Notes: a model not told the origin generated them from the letters alone. DNA of 64,000 nt from Vibrio inusitatus (GCA_024346935.1 AP024878.1:1488001-1552000), one strand, 5' to 3'; positions 25,646 to 35,785 are shown, counted from the first letter of the stretch. Made by a program: numbers and translations.

Positions 25646-26821
25646 ATGATGCCAAAGTGCAATAAACTAGTTTTATTACCCGTTATTGCTTTAACTCTCA
25701 CTGGATGTGCCTGTGAACCTGAAAACCCTCAATTCATCGCTTCAGAATCGCTACATCCTTACATGCAAGAAGACTATCAAACTTACCTTGCCGAGACTCA
25801 AGAGTGGATACTTGAGAATCGCATATTCTTAACAGACAACAAAGAAATCGAGCTAAGTGCTGTTGCACCATTTGAACTCGTGCCACAAAATCCAAATGGA
25901 CAAGGTATTCTGTTAGTCCATGGGCTTGGCGATTCTCCCTTTTCTTATATCGATATCGCACCGGATCTTGCGGCTCAAGGCTATCTAGTTCGCGTCGTTT
26001 TATTGCCTGGCCACGGAACACGAGCTGCAGATTTGTCTCTTCCTGAGCTTGAGGATTGGCAAGAAAAAGTCGCTCATCATTATCAGTTATTGAATGACAA
26101 AGTCGATGGAGTTTGGTTAGGTGGATTCTCTACTGGCGCAAACCTAGTGACTGCTTTAGCTTATCAACAACCTACCGTTAAGGGTCTATTGTTATTCTCT
26201 CCAGCATTTAAGCCACGCGACTCTCTAGCAAAATTTTCACCTTATGCTAGCTGGTTTATCGATTGGGAGAGCCAAAAAGAAGAAGATAATTATACCCGTT
26301 ACAACTCTCTACATATGAATGGAGCGGCAACCTATTACAAGACGTCTGAAGTGGTCAGAGATTTCATAGACGATGCAAGTTACGATAAACCTACTTTTGT
26401 TATGCTCAGTGAAGCAGACGAAACGATTGACTCACAATACGCAGTTGAGCAATTTTCCAACAAGTTTACTAATAATAACAGTAAGCTTCTTTGGTTCGGC
26501 GAGACTCAGTTTAAAGACCAGCGCATCACAAGCTACAGCATGAATCTACCTCAGCAGAAGATATTAAGCGCGTCACATATATCCTTAATGTTCTCTCCAG
26601 AGAATCCGATCTACAAACGCGATGGTGAAATAAGGCTGTGTTTTAATGAGCAACCAGAGGGAATGCCCAAAGATTGCTCAGAAGTAGATAGCGACCAAGT
26701 TTGGTTTGCCGCATTTGGTGATGGTGAAGAATCTCAAGTAAGAGCTAGAATAAGTTGGAACCCTTATTTTGACCAAAGCATGCAAAAGATGAATCGCTTC
26801 CTTGCGGACAATAGCAATTAA
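25646..26821 (+). CDS. Alpha/beta-hydrolase lipoprotein
   Basis: 391 residues. A type II signal peptide with lipobox LTGC (C21) precedes an alpha/beta-hydrolase core. 'GILLVHGLGDSPFSY' is the oxyanion loop, GFSTG at 160-164 carries the nucleophile S162, and 'LSEADETIDSQ' (Asp) and 'SASHISLMF' (His) complete the triad. It resembles lysophospholipase/carboxylesterase enzymes, here anchored in an envelope membrane. AAGGA lies five bases before the first of two adjacent ATGs. Its last four bases overlap the end of astE, which is convergent. Confidence 0.87.
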   Translation: MMPKCNKLVLLPVIALTLTGCACEPENPQFIASESLHPYMQEDYQTYLAETQEWILENRIFLTDNKEIELSAVAPFELVPQNPNGQGILLVHGLGDSPFSYIDIAPDLAAQGYLVRVVLLPGHGTRAADLSLPELEDWQEKVAHHYQLLNDKVDGVWLGGFSTGANLVTALAYQQPTVKGLLLFSPAFKPRDSLAKFSPYASWFIDWESQKEEDNYTRYNSLHMNGAATYYKTSEVVRDFIDDASYDKPTFVMLSEADETIDSQYAVEQFSNKFTNNNSKLLWFGETQFKDQRITSYSMNLPQQKILSASHISLMFSPENPIYKRDGEIRLCFNEQPEGMPKDCSEVDSDQVWFAAFGDGEESQVRARISWNPYFDQSMQKMNRFLADNSN

Positions 26822-27843
26822 TCTAATACAGTAAGTTGATTGTCCACATAACGAGTCGCACAGGATTTTACAATCAGTGCGGCTCGTTGGTTGAGTTCTA
26901 CGTCTGGATTAGGAAAGACAATGCCTCCCTGCTCTACCGGCATGGTCAACACCTTTTCTCCGTCTTTGCCTAATTCCTCTCCCTTCGTAAATCTTGAGAA
27001 GTTAGGTAATGCTTTGTCAAAGTAGAATTCAAAGTCCATATTTTGTCGATAAATTGAACTGTCTACTTGGTAGGTGATCATATCTCCATCGGTACTAAAT
27101 TCTGCTGATTCAACAAGTTCTAGAAACGCCCTGTTAAACTTCGCTAGCTTATGCATATCGTTGTGACCAAACTTTGCGACCTGCCCTAACTCTAACGTTG
27201 CCGCCTGCGCGCCAAATTTACTCGAACTAAACCAGCTGAATGTACTTGAAGGCTCTTCTGACAGTAGAACCGCTTCTATACCAGCCTTACGCATAAAGTC
27301 GATGAACTCTTTTTGTCTTGTTGGATAGGTCGATTGTGGGCTGATAGCAAACGTGTAGTGCTTAGATGCTCGAATAGAGCAGTGCATATCCAAATGCCAA
27401 CGACTTGCTATTGGGACACCTTGCCAAAAAGAAGTCACCTGCTCTTTTAGAGAAACGGCTAAAGTGAGTTCTTGAGACTGCGGGTAATCAGCATCACCGA
27501 ATAAACGATTCAAGTTTGTCTCCACAAATCGCTCTTCCGCCAGTATTGCGTTAGGGTGCGCAATAATCAGCAGTAAGTGGTGCCCAGGAATGATAGATTC
27601 GCTTGCAATTTGAGAAGCAAGATCATCTACCATTTCAATAGGCGCTGTTTCATTGCCATGAACCGCACTCGAAATCACGATGTGTCTAGTTTGCTTTGCC
27701 TCACAAGGCGGAGAAATTTTAAGTACTCCCTTTTGCAACAAACTCATTTGTACGCCATTACTCAGAGTAACGGAGCGAGGCGAAGACGCAGATGCTTGTA
27801 GCGTTTCTTGTAAAAATGAAGACTCAAATAATGGTGCTGGCAT
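26818..27843 (-). CDS. astE: Succinylglutamate desuccinylase
   Basis: 341 residues. It is the last enzyme of the arginine succinyltransferase (AST) pathway, hydrolysing N-succinylglutamate to succinate and glutamate. The zinc ligands are H62 and E65 (SAVHGNETAP) and H154 (HLDMHCSIR), with 'NPDVELNQRAALIV' at the C-terminus. Length fits the family. I start at the second ATG (MPAPLFESSF), with GGGAG six bases upstream. It stands apart from astABD. Confidence 0.92.
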   Translation of the reverse strand: MPAPLFESSFLQETLQASASSPRSVTLSNGVQMSLLQKGVLKISPPCEAKQTRHIVISSAVHGNETAPIEMVDDLASQIASESIIPGHHLLLIIAHPNAILAEERFVETNLNRLFGDADYPQSQELTLAVSLKEQVTSFWQGVPIASRWHLDMHCSIRASKHYTFAISPQSTYPTRQKEFIDFMRKAGIEAVLLSEEPSSTFSWFSSSKFGAQAATLELGQVAKFGHNDMHKLAKFNRAFLELVESAEFSTDGDMITYQVDSSIYRQNMDFEFYFDKALPNFSRFTKGEELGKDGEKVLTMPVEQGGIVFPNPDVELNQRAALIVKSCATRYVDNQLTVLD

Positions 27844-27940
27844 GGACTCTCCCTTCCTAAGCCTTATATCTAGATGTAACATGGGGATAACATCATACCG
27901 AAACTCAGTCCTAGTGACAGAAGATTAATAGGCATTCTTT

Positions 27941-28600
27941 ATGGAAATCACAAAGCCAAATCTCATTCTTGCCGGAGGCACGGGTCTTATCGGCCAACTC
28001 GCCATTCGTTACCTTCTTCAGCACCCTGAATATGTTGACAAAATCTACGCTCCAACGAGACGTCCGTTAACCCTCTCCGCAGATTCACTAATTTCCCTAT
28101 CTAATGACGAGTTCAACAGTTCGTTGGAAATCAATGCCAGTATCGGTCTTATTTGTTTAGGTACCACTAAAAAACAGGCTGGAAGCAATGAAGCACTCTA
28201 TCGTATCGACCACGACTTAGTTGTTTCATTTGCAAAAACAATGAAGAACCTTGGTGTAAAGAGATTAGGTGTGGTCTCTAGCTATGGTGCTAAGGTCGAA
28301 TCACCATCTCACTACCTAAAATGTAAAGGAGAGATGGAACGAGATCTGCAACAACTCGGCTTTGAGAGACTAATCTTTGCAAGACCAGGTCCACTACAAG
28401 GAGAACGAACGGCACCAAGGTGGGATGAGGTTGTGCTACAGCAAGTTCTTAGTGTCATTAAACCTATGATGCTTGGCCCAATAAAAAATCTGCGTCCTAT
28501 CCATGCGCAAGATGTTGCAAACTATCTTGTTGATAGCCTCTGTATTGATGTTAATGACAGTGGAGAAACCATCGCAAACTATCGCGAAATGACTCGTTAA
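27941..28600 (+). CDS. NAD(P)-binding Rossmann-fold protein (TIP30/HTATIP2-like)
   Basis: 219 residues. The nucleotide loop is GGTGLIGQLA (residues 12-21), followed by 'VDKIYAPTRRPL', 'IGLICLGTTKKQAGS', 'RLGVVSSYGAKVESPSHYLKCKGEMERDL' (a Tyr-x3-Lys, SDR-type active site) and 'LIFARPGPLQGER'. This is an atypical short-chain dehydrogenase; substrate unknown. It is divergent from astE by about 97 bp. Confidence 0.82.
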   Translation: MEITKPNLILAGGTGLIGQLAIRYLLQHPEYVDKIYAPTRRPLTLSADSLISLSNDEFNSSLEINASIGLICLGTTKKQAGSNEALYRIDHDLVVSFAKTMKNLGVKRLGVVSSYGAKVESPSHYLKCKGEMERDLQQLGFERLIFARPGPLQGERTAPRWDEVVLQQVLSVIKPMMLGPIKNLRPIHAQDVANYLVDSLCIDVNDSGETIANYREMTR

Positions 28601-28602
28601 TT

Positions 28603-28624
28603 CGTTCAATTTGAACGGTATAAT
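28603..28624 (+). promoter_or_regulatory. Palindrome overlapping a TATAAT promoter before the transporter gene
   Basis: CGTTCAA-T-TTGAACG (28603-28617), perfect seven-base half sites, is followed one base later by TATAAT (28619-28624). It would fill the spacer between -35 and -10, a classic repressor position. It is 123-144 bases upstream of the tcyP-like gene. Confidence 0.45.
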
Positions 28625-28746
28625 TCCACAAAAAGAATATGTTATTCCTTTTTGAACTTATGGCTGGGTGGAAAATTCGATAATCTATGCTCTCTTTCAA
28701 GATCTGATTATAAAAACATACGGATTTACACTTTAAAGGAATAACT

Positions 28747-30116
28747 ATGTCAGTTGCTGTCTTTGCCAACTTAGCGGTCTTTGTTGGTATCATCTATTTT
28801 CTATTTTCTAAACAAAAACAACAAAATACACTCTCTCGCCTTGTACTTTTAGGCTTAGTTACTGGTAGTGGTTTTGGCTTAGCACTTCAGCTTATCTATG
28901 GTGAAGGTAACACCGCTATTGCTCAAACTCTTGATTGGGTCCAAGTGGTCGGTAGTGGCTATGTTGGGCTTCTTAAGATGATTATTATGCCATTGGTCAT
29001 GGTATCAATGGTTTCTGCTGTCGTTAAGCTGGACAATTCAGGCTCCCTTGGCAAAATCAGCGGACTCACTATCGGCGTATTGCTATTTACGACCGCCATC
29101 TCAGCATTGATTGGTATTGCTGTTACTCATGTATTTGGTCTTACCGCTGAAGGGCTAGCAGAAGGCGCTAGGGAAACAGCACGTATCGCCGTACTAGAGA
29201 GCCGCATTGATCGCGTTGCAGATCTGTCTATCCCGCAAATGCTAGTTAGCTTCATTCCTACAAATCCGTTTAGCGACATGACTGGCGCTCGCTCTACTTC
29301 AATCATTGCTGTTGTGATTTTCAGCGTTCTTATGGGCATCGCAGCTCGTAAAGTAATGATCGAAAAACAAGAACTTGAGCAACCAATTCGCACCTTCGTG
29401 GAAGTAGCTCAATCTGTGGTTATGCGCCTAGTTAAAATGATTATGGCTCTAACTCCATACGGTATTGCTGCACTAATGGCAAAAGTCGTAGCAACCTCTA
29501 GTGCATCAGACATTCTGAATCTGCTAGGCTTTATCGTTGCTTCTTACGTGGCAATCGCCCTAATGTTTGTTGTGCATGGTTTGCTTGTTTCTCTTGTTGG
29601 CGTTAGTCCAAAAGAGTATTTCAAGAAAATTTGGCCAGTACTGACGTTTGCCTTCACATCTCGTAGTTCAGCAGCAACGATTCCGCTTAATGTAGAAGCG
29701 CAAATTACAAATTTAAAGTACCACCAGCGATTGCTAACTTATCAGCATCATTTGGTGCAACCATTGGTCAAAATGGCTGTGCCGGTATCTATCCTGCAAT
29801 GCTTGCTATTATGGTCGCTCCGGCAGTAGGTATTGATCCAATGAACTTCAGCTTCATTTTATCGCTTGTGGCTATCATCACCATAAGTTCATTTGGCATT
29901 GCCGGTGTTGGTGGCGGCGCAACCTTTGCTGCTCTAATTGTATTACCAGCAATGGGTTTGCCTGTATGGATTGCGGCGCTTCTTATTTCTATCGAACCGT
30001 TAATTGACATGGCGCGTACTGCCCTAAACGTTTCAGGTGCAATGACAGCCGGTACAATTACTTCACGTATCCTAGGCAAAGAGAAGCAAGAGCAGTTAGA
30101 AGAAGCCAACGCTTAA
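28747..30116 (+). pseudogene. tcyP: TcyP-like L-cystine/dicarboxylate:cation symporter with one frameshift
   Basis: The two halves of one protein lie in different frames. The first frame (28747-29829) is a DAACS symporter up to '[24 protein letters not shown]', then turns into non-family sequence. The second frame, from about 29718, reads [30 protein letters not shown] and continues normally to 30116 ('[16 protein letters not shown]'-like end). Adding one base at the AAA run 29715-29717 rebuilds a protein of about 456 residues, close to the 463 of E. coli TcyP. The change falls before the conserved final hairpin and substrate-binding helix, so the product as written should be inactive. It may be a recent mutation or a sequencing error. 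Confidence 0.85.
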
Positions 30117-30145
30117 ACTTTTAAAAAGAACTGTTTTACCCTAAC

Positions 30146-30171
30146 AAACCGAGGCCATGCCTCGGTTTTCT
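30146..30171 (+). terminator. Terminator of the symporter gene
   Basis: AAACCGAGGC/GCCTCGGTTT stem (30146-30155, 30159-30168), followed by TCTT. Confidence 0.85.
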
Positions 30172-30550
30172 TATATCATCATTGGCAGTTCGTATAACCA
30201 TACGATATCGCCTGGTTTTTGAACGTAAATATTCTGCACAGCAAGAGTCTTAATAAGTATTGAGCCAACAACCTCCCCATTAAAAAGTAATGAGTTTTTG
30301 ACTGACCTCTAGGAACCTCTTTCACATTTTATAGAAATTAATACTTCCTGGTAATTTCCAACCTAAAATAATCATAAGATTCTGAATTGAATCATATTTA
30401 TCCTTGCTATTTATGTATTGTTTCTCACGAGCCAACACAAATTTTATTCCTTGAGTTAAACTTTGAATAGCTACAATGCTCAAGGGGTTTGCTATCCGCA
30501 ATCGGCAATGGTCTAATGACTGACAACACACTGATATTTGGACATTTTTT
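30171..30550. other. 380-bp intergenic region before sbcB
   Basis: No credible gene. Only a small dyad (CGTAT-AACC-ATACG, 30191-30204) and AT-rich sequence are visible. A TACAAT box about 75 bases before sbcB could be its -10, but the spacing to the best -35 (TTGAGT) is only 15. Confidence 0.4.
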
Positions 30551-31966
30551 ATGCACACGGACCAACCCACATTCTTTTTCTTTGATTACGAAACTTGGGG
30601 AGTCAGTCCTGCAAAAGATAGACCATGTCAGTTTGCTGGTGTGCGCACCGATGCCGACTTAAACGTCATTGGAGAGCCGCTCGTTATCTATTGCAGACCT
30701 CCTGCAGATTATCTACCAAACCCCGAAGCCGCGCTCGTTACCGGTATTACACCGCAAAAAGCGATGAAAGAAGGTTTATCCGAACCAGAGTTTATCACCG
30801 CGATTCACAATGAAATGAGCCGCCCAAATACCTGCACCCTTGGATACAACAGCGTACGATTCGACGATGAAGTCACTCGTTACACCTGCTATCGCAATTT
30901 CATCGAACCCTATGAGTGGAGTTATAAAAACGGTAACTCTCGATGGGATCTACTGGATGTTATGCGAGCCTGTCATGCACTGCGACCAGAAGGGGTAAAC
31001 TGGCCAAAAAACGATGAAGGAAATACCAGTTTTCGATTGGAACATTTATCGGTAGCGAACGGCATTGAACACAGTAATGCTCATGATGCTATGGCTGATG
31101 TTTACGCCACTATTGAGATGGCAAAAAAGATTAAACAGAGTCAGCCTAAGTTATTTGATTTTTTCTTTAAACACCGAGGAAAGCAAAAACTAAACTCTCT
31201 TGTCGATATCGTAAACATGACACCTCTGGTTCATGTATCTGGTATGCTTAGTACAGAGCATCAAAAAACAGCTCTAATTGCGCCTATTGGTTGGACCCCG
31301 ATAAAAGCATTAATTACTGTCGATCTGACGCAAGACATTACGCCCTTAATAGAGCTTACAGCGGATGAGATCAAAGACAGACTTTATACCAAGCGTAGTG
31401 ATCTTGAAGAAGGACAGTTACCTATTCCTGTAAAACTCGTTCATCTGAACAAGTGCCCTATTCTTGCTCCTCTTGGTGTATTGACAACTGACGCTATCGA
31501 ACATACACAGATCGATAAAGACAAATGTTTACAGAGGCAACAACTACTTCTGCAACATCCGCAGATTCGAGAAAAACTTGATACTGTGTTTTTAGAAAAT
31601 AGACAATTTCCAGTGAGTCCAAACATAGAAGAGCAACTCTACAATGGCTTCTTCTCACCGGCGGATAAAGCGCAAATGCGGATTATTCGTGAAGCTAAAC
31701 CAGAGGTATTAGGTTCTCTTGATATTCAGGTCACTGACCCTCGCATCGCTCCTTTGCTCTTTAACTATCGAGCTCGAAACTTCTTTCACACCCTGACCGA
31801 TCAAGAACAAAAACGTTGGTTACTACACTGCCGAGATAAATTTGAGCAAGAAGTGCCTAATTATCTGTTGAATTTAGAGAGTCTTGGTACACAACATCAA
31901 GGCGATGAACATAAGATGAAGATCCTCAAGGCAATCTATCACTACGTTGAACAATTGGTCTCTTAG
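30551..31966 (+). CDS. sbcB: Exonuclease I (3'-5' single-strand DNase)
   Basis: 471 residues, the length of E. coli ExoI. DEDD-family catalytic residues are D12 and E14 (FFDYETWG), and the HDAMADV stretch near residue 180 supplies His and Asp. 'LGYNSVRFDDEVTRY', 'NSRWDLLDVMRACHALRPEG', the 'HRGKQKLNSLVDI' segment and the SSB-tail-binding C-terminal region are typical. It works with SSB in recombination and mismatch repair, and sbcC/sbcD and rmuC are also in this window. The ribosome site is weak. Followed by lrgA after only 3 bases. Confidence 0.96.
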   Translation: MHTDQPTFFFFDYETWGVSPAKDRPCQFAGVRTDADLNVIGEPLVIYCRPPADYLPNPEAALVTGITPQKAMKEGLSEPEFITAIHNEMSRPNTCTLGYNSVRFDDEVTRYTCYRNFIEPYEWSYKNGNSRWDLLDVMRACHALRPEGVNWPKNDEGNTSFRLEHLSVANGIEHSNAHDAMADVYATIEMAKKIKQSQPKLFDFFFKHRGKQKLNSLVDIVNMTPLVHVSGMLSTEHQKTALIAPIGWTPIKALITVDLTQDITPLIELTADEIKDRLYTKRSDLEEGQLPIPVKLVHLNKCPILAPLGVLTTDAIEHTQIDKDKCLQRQQLLLQHPQIREKLDTVFLENRQFPVSPNIEEQLYNGFFSPADKAQMRIIREAKPEVLGSLDIQVTDPRIAPLLFNYRARNFFHTLTDQEQKRWLLHCRDKFEQEVPNYLLNLESLGTQHQGDEHKMKILKAIYHYVEQLVS

Positions 31967-31969
31967 TTA

Positions 31970-32332
31970 ATGATCAGCAAGGTATTTTTTTATCTACTCA
32001 GTGCAGGTTTAATCTTCCTCTCTCTTGTTATGGGCGATTGGATTCAGACTTTTTTTACACTTTCTGTACCAGGAAGCGTGATTGGTCTGTTGATTCTATT
32101 TCTTGGTTTGGTGAGCGGTATTGTAAAGCCTCACTGGGTACAACCTAGTGCCTCACTATTGATTAAATACATGATTTTGTTGTTCATTCCCATCAGTGCT
32201 GGTCTTATGAATCACTATCACATGTTGTTGGACAATGCCCTCGCTATCGTGGTGAGTATCGTACTAGGTAGCCTATTTATCTTAATTGTCCTCTCTTTAG
32301 CGTTGGATAAGCTGCTCGCGGAGGACAAATAA
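31970..32332 (+). CDS. lrgA: LrgA/CidA (YohJ) holin-like membrane protein
   Basis: 120 residues with four membrane helices. 'SVPGSVIGLLILFLGLVSG' is the LrgA/CidA core motif, and 'LIKYMILLFIPISAGLMNHY' follows. Such proteins form oligomers in the inner membrane; roles include murein-hydrolase control and, with LrgB, pyruvate or glycolate transport. It overlaps nothing and precedes lrgB by one base. The order lrgA-lrgB-cdd is the same as yohJ-yohK-cdd in E. coli. Confidence 0.9.
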   Translation: MISKVFFYLLSAGLIFLSLVMGDWIQTFFTLSVPGSVIGLLILFLGLVSGIVKPHWVQPSASLLIKYMILLFIPISAGLMNHYHMLLDNALAIVVSIVLGSLFILIVLSLALDKLLAEDK

Positions 32333-32333
32333 T

Positions 32334-33011
32334 ATGTGGTTACTGCTAAGTATCGTTGTCTACTTCATCGCTCGATTTATCGCGAAGAAAGCTCACCACC
32401 CACTGGCAAACCCATTACTGATTAGTCTAGCCATTATTATCCCTTTTTTGCTGTTTTTTAAAGTGCCGTATCAAACCTACTATGACGGTAATGAAATCAT
32501 TCAACACCTCTTACAACCTGCGGTGGTAGCACTAGCGTATCCTCTATATGAACAGTTGAACGAGATACGTGCAAAGTGGAAACTAATCCTCACCACATGC
32601 GTTATCGGTAGTCTTGGTGCTATGCTATCGTCGGGTCTTTTAGCCGTATTGCTTGGCGCCGACTCGCAATTACTTGCCAGTATTATGGGTAAATCAGTGA
32701 CCACAGCGATAGCTATGCAAGTTTCTTCTGAACTGGGTGGAGAACCCGCCGTTGCTGCCATTTTGGTATTGCTGGCTGGATTGACAGGCTCACTGTTGGC
32801 TTATCCTGTCTATCAACTACTAAAGATAAAGCACCCTATCGCAAAAGGTTTGACTATGGGCACCGTCAGCCATGCTCTTGGCACAGCTACAGCGTTTGAA
32901 CACAGCCAAAAGGATGCCGCTTTTAGTTCACTCGCATTGGTTCTGTGTGGCGTTATTACTTCGCTATTAGCGCCCTTTGTAATGGCGCTAATGCTTAACC
33001 TGAGTTCTTGA
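32334..33011 (+). CDS. lrgB: LrgB/CidB (YohK) membrane protein
   Basis: 225 residues and several membrane helices. 'QPAVVALAYPLYEQ', 'GKSVTTAIAMQVSSELGGEPAVAA' and 'GTVSHALGTATAFE' are the conserved LrgB segments. Its start lies directly after the lrgA stop, so the pair is translationally linked. Confidence 0.92.
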   Translation: MWLLLSIVVYFIARFIAKKAHHPLANPLLISLAIIIPFLLFFKVPYQTYYDGNEIIQHLLQPAVVALAYPLYEQLNEIRAKWKLILTTCVIGSLGAMLSSGLLAVLLGADSQLLASIMGKSVTTAIAMQVSSELGGEPAVAAILVLLAGLTGSLLAYPVYQLLKIKHPIAKGLTMGTVSHALGTATAFEHSQKDAAFSSLALVLCGVITSLLAPFVMALMLNLSS

Positions 33012-33158
33012 ATGTTTTTCTATTAACAATGATGACTCCAAAACAAGCAAACAAACGCCCTTCAGTGTGAACGAAACCGTTTACGTCACCGATTAGACTC
33101 CCTATTCAAAGCCAGTTGCACTATGCTGTTTGCAATGAATATTCTAATAGGAACTGCA

Positions 33159-34052
33159 ATGAGCCAGCGCTTTATTGACCTCTACAAAGACCTCCCAACC
33201 GAATACGTAGATGGTTTCAAATCTATCTTTGATTCGATTTCATTTGCTGGTGAGCTAAGCAATGAACAGTTTCAAATGCTTAAGCAGATCACCAACCTCG
33301 AAGAACAAGAGTTAAAGTTAGCTTTACTTCCTTTTGCTGCCGCCTACTCTGTTGCGCCTATTTCAAAGTTCTATGTTGGAGCCATTGTTAAAGGGACTTC
33401 AGGTAAACTCTATTTTGGAGCAAACCTCGAATTTGCAGGTGCCCAACTCGGACAAACAGTACATGCTGAGCAATCCGCCATTAGCCACGCATGGATGAAA
33501 GGTGAAGAAGGCATCTCTGATATCACCATTAACTTCAGCCCTTGTGGTCACTGCCGTCAGTTCATGAATGAATTGTCTACCGCAGAACACCTTTCAGTAC
33601 AGTTGCCGCAGCGTGACGAAATGACGTTACAGCAATATTTGCCAGAGTCCTTTGGTCCAAAAGACCTAGGTATTGAGTCTGGATTAATGTCTCCAGTTAA
33701 TCATGGCTATCATTTTGTTGAAAATGATCCGCTGCTTGAAAAGGCCATCGATGCATTAAATCGTAGCCATGCGCCTTACACAAAAGACCACAGTGGCGTG
33801 TCTATAAAGACCAAAGATGGCATGCTATTTTGTGGAAGTTATGCAGAAAACGCAGCATTTAATCCTAGCCTGCCTCCACTACAGGTAGCACTAGTGCAAT
33901 TACAGATGGCTGGCATAGCCTTCTCTGAAATTGCAGAAGTAGGTCTAGCTGAAATGAATGAAGGCTCTATTTCTCACCTAGCAGATACCCAAAGCACCAT
34001 AGAAGCGATTAATCCAGATATCCCTGTCACTTACGTTGCGATTAGCGAATAA
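33159..34052 (+). CDS. cdd: Cytidine deaminase
   Basis: 297 residues, the two-domain enterobacterial type (E. coli 294). The zinc site is H102-x-E104 (VHAEQSAI) and C129/C132 (SPCGHCRQF), the same numbering as E. coli. The C-terminal domain is the catalytically dead repeat. It converts cytidine and deoxycytidine to uridines for salvage. I start at [12 protein letters not shown], where AGGA lies seven bases upstream; the upstream in-frame ATGs lack this. Confidence 0.95.
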   Translation: MSQRFIDLYKDLPTEYVDGFKSIFDSISFAGELSNEQFQMLKQITNLEEQELKLALLPFAAAYSVAPISKFYVGAIVKGTSGKLYFGANLEFAGAQLGQTVHAEQSAISHAWMKGEEGISDITINFSPCGHCRQFMNELSTAEHLSVQLPQRDEMTLQQYLPESFGPKDLGIESGLMSPVNHGYHFVENDPLLEKAIDALNRSHAPYTKDHSGVSIKTKDGMLFCGSYAENAAFNPSLPPLQVALVQLQMAGIAFSEIAEVGLAEMNEGSISHLADTQSTIEAINPDIPVTYVAISE

Positions 34053-34076
34053 TATCTACAGAACCTCTTCATATTT

Positions 34077-34104
34077 GAACATCACAACTTTGTCTGTGAT
34101 GTTC
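34077..34104. other. Hairpin after cdd
   Basis: GAACATCAC/GTGATGTTC stem (34077-34085, 34096-34104) with a ten-base loop. No T tail follows on the plus strand, so it may be an RNA-stabilising hairpin rather than a terminator. Confidence 0.4.
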
Positions 34105-34129
34105 TCACAAAAAATTCATCAAAATCGCC

Positions 34130-34145
34130 ATGCAAACGATTGCGC
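34130..34145. promoter_or_regulatory. PurR operator before purT
   Basis: ATGCAAACGATTGCGC resembles the PurR consensus ACGCAAACGTTTNCNT, with the central CG intact and mismatches at three defined positions. It lies 58 bases before purT, whose E. coli homologue is a PurR target. Confidence 0.7.
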
Positions 34146-34202
34146 TACGCGAAAATTTGAGTATTATCTGCTGAAAAAAATCATCTTCTTAAAGGAAATA
34201 CT

Positions 34203-35378
34203 ATGTTGGGTACGGCTACGGCATCAGGTGCAACTAAGGTTTTATTACTAGGTTCTGGCGAACTGGGTAAAGAAGTGGCCATTGAGTGTCAGCGTTTGGG
34301 TATCGAAGTTATTGCTTGCGATCGTTATGAAAATGCACCCGCTATGCAAGTAGCGCATCGCAGCTATGTTTTGGATATGCTTGACGGTGAAGCACTAGCA
34401 AACATTGTCGATAAAGAAAAACCCACCTACATCGTTCCTGAAATCGAAGCAATTGCTACTGATACCTTGGTAGAGCTTGAGAAAAAAGGCACAACGGTTG
34501 TTCCAAATGCACGCGCTACTCAGTTAACCATGAACCGTGAAGGTATCCGCCGCTTAGCTGCAGAAGAACTAAACCTAAACACTTCAAACTACCGCTTTGC
34601 TGACAGTTTTGAAGACTTTAGCACTGCTGTAATCGAAGTTGGCATGCCTTGTGTGGTTAAGCCAGTGATGAGTTCATCCGGCAAAGGACAGAGCGTTATT
34701 CGCTCACAAGAAGATGTTCAAAAAGCCTGGGATTACTCTCAAGAAGGCGGTCGCAGCGGTGAAGGCCGCGTTATTGTTGAAGGTTTCATTGATTTTGACT
34801 ATGAAATCACCCTGCTAACTGTGCGTGCTGTTGATGGCGTGCACTTTTGTGCGCCTATCGGACATCGTCAAGAAGATGGCGATTATCGCGAATCATGGCA
34901 ACCACAACAAATGTCTGGTGTTGCACTAAAAGCGGCAGAATACGTTGCAGAAGAAATTGTGAATGCACTGGGCGGTTATGGTTTGTTTGGTGTTGAGCTG
35001 TTCATCAAAGGAGACAAAGTTATCTTTAACGAGGTTTCTCCTCGCCCGCATGATACGGGTATGGTCACAATGATCTCTCAGGATATGTCTGAGTTTGCTC
35101 TGCACGTTCGCGCATTCACAGGAAACCCAATTAACAAGATCCGTCAAACTGGTCCTGCTGCTTCTGCTGTCATTCTAGGGCAAGGTACGTCAAGTAACCT
35201 GTCATACACTGGTATTGAAGATGCTGTAGGCAGCTCTGACACACAAATCAGACTGTTCGGTAAACCTGATATTGATGGTCGCCGTCGCTTAGGTGTGATT
35301 TTGACGCGAGCTAAAGATACGACACTCGCAGTTGATGCCGCTATTGATGCTGCAAAAAAGGTTAAGATTCATTACTAA
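34203..35378 (+). CDS. purT: Formate-dependent phosphoribosylglycinamide formyltransferase 2
   Basis: 391 residues (E. coli 392). An ATP-grasp enzyme that makes formyl-GAR from GAR, formate and ATP in purine synthesis. '[18 protein letters not shown]' is the preATP-grasp loop; '[17 protein letters not shown]' and '[18 protein letters not shown]' form the ATP site; '[14 protein letters not shown]' binds metal and substrate. AAGGAAATACT is a good ribosome site. It sits behind a PurR-like operator and before a terminator shared with ihfA. Confidence 0.96.
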   Translation: MLGTATASGATKVLLLGSGELGKEVAIECQRLGIEVIACDRYENAPAMQVAHRSYVLDMLDGEALANIVDKEKPTYIVPEIEAIATDTLVELEKKGTTVVPNARATQLTMNREGIRRLAAEELNLNTSNYRFADSFEDFSTAVIEVGMPCVVKPVMSSSGKGQSVIRSQEDVQKAWDYSQEGGRSGEGRVIVEGFIDFDYEITLLTVRAVDGVHFCAPIGHRQEDGDYRESWQPQQMSGVALKAAEYVAEEIVNALGGYGLFGVELFIKGDKVIFNEVSPRPHDTGMVTMISQDMSEFALHVRAFTGNPINKIRQTGPAASAVILGQGTSSNLSYTGIEDAVGSSDTQIRLFGKPDIDGRRRLGVILTRAKDTTLAVDAAIDAAKKVKIHY

Positions 35379-35435
35379 TTGAATTCTGCTCGATAGGAAC
35401 ATACTAAATTGATGTTTCCTTCGTTTCCAAAAATC

Positions 35436-35461
35436 AAAAAGAGGTCTTGAGACCTCTTTTT
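35436..35461. terminator. Bidirectional terminator between purT and ihfA
   Basis: AAAAAGAGGTC/GACCTCTTTTT with a TTGA loop. It is flanked by A and T runs, so it works on both strands for the two convergent genes. Confidence 0.9.
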
Positions 35462-35482
35462 GTGTTTTGTTCAACCGGTGTC

Positions 35483-35785
35483 TTATTTAACGTCGTCTTT
35501 CTTAAGCTCTTCTACTCGTGCTTTAAGCTTTTGCCCAGGTCTAAACGTGACCACGCGACGTGCGGAAATAGGTATATCTTCACCTGTCTTCGGGTTACGA
35601 CCAGGTCGTTCTTTTTTATCTCTTAGATCAAAGTTGCCGAAACCAGACAGTTTTACCTGTTCGCCACTTTCAAGTGATTTTCGAATTTCTTCGAAGAACA
35701 CTTCCACGGTTTCCTTGGCATCCCGTTTACTGTATCCAAGATTTTCAAACAGGTTTTCAGCCAAATCGGCCTTGGTGAGCGCCAT
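35483..35785 (-). CDS. ihfA: Integration host factor alpha subunit
   Basis: 100 residues, [17 protein letters not shown]... The DNABII core and arm are intact: '[47 protein letters not shown]', including the minor-groove intercalating [10 protein letters not shown] loop. It pairs with IhfB to bend DNA. I start at the ATG at 35785, the family start; the frame extends upstream without resemblance. In many gammaproteobacteria it directly follows pheT; here pheT ends 12.5 kb away. Confidence 0.97.
   Translation of the reverse strand: MALTKADLAENLFENLGYSKRDAKETVEVFFEEIRKSLESGEQVKLSGFGNFDLRDKKERPGRNPKTGEDIPISARRVVTFRPGQKLKARVEELKKDDVK

Noticed and set aside
29799..30116. Independent 105-residue membrane protein
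   Set aside because: It is the C-terminal piece of the frameshifted symporter.
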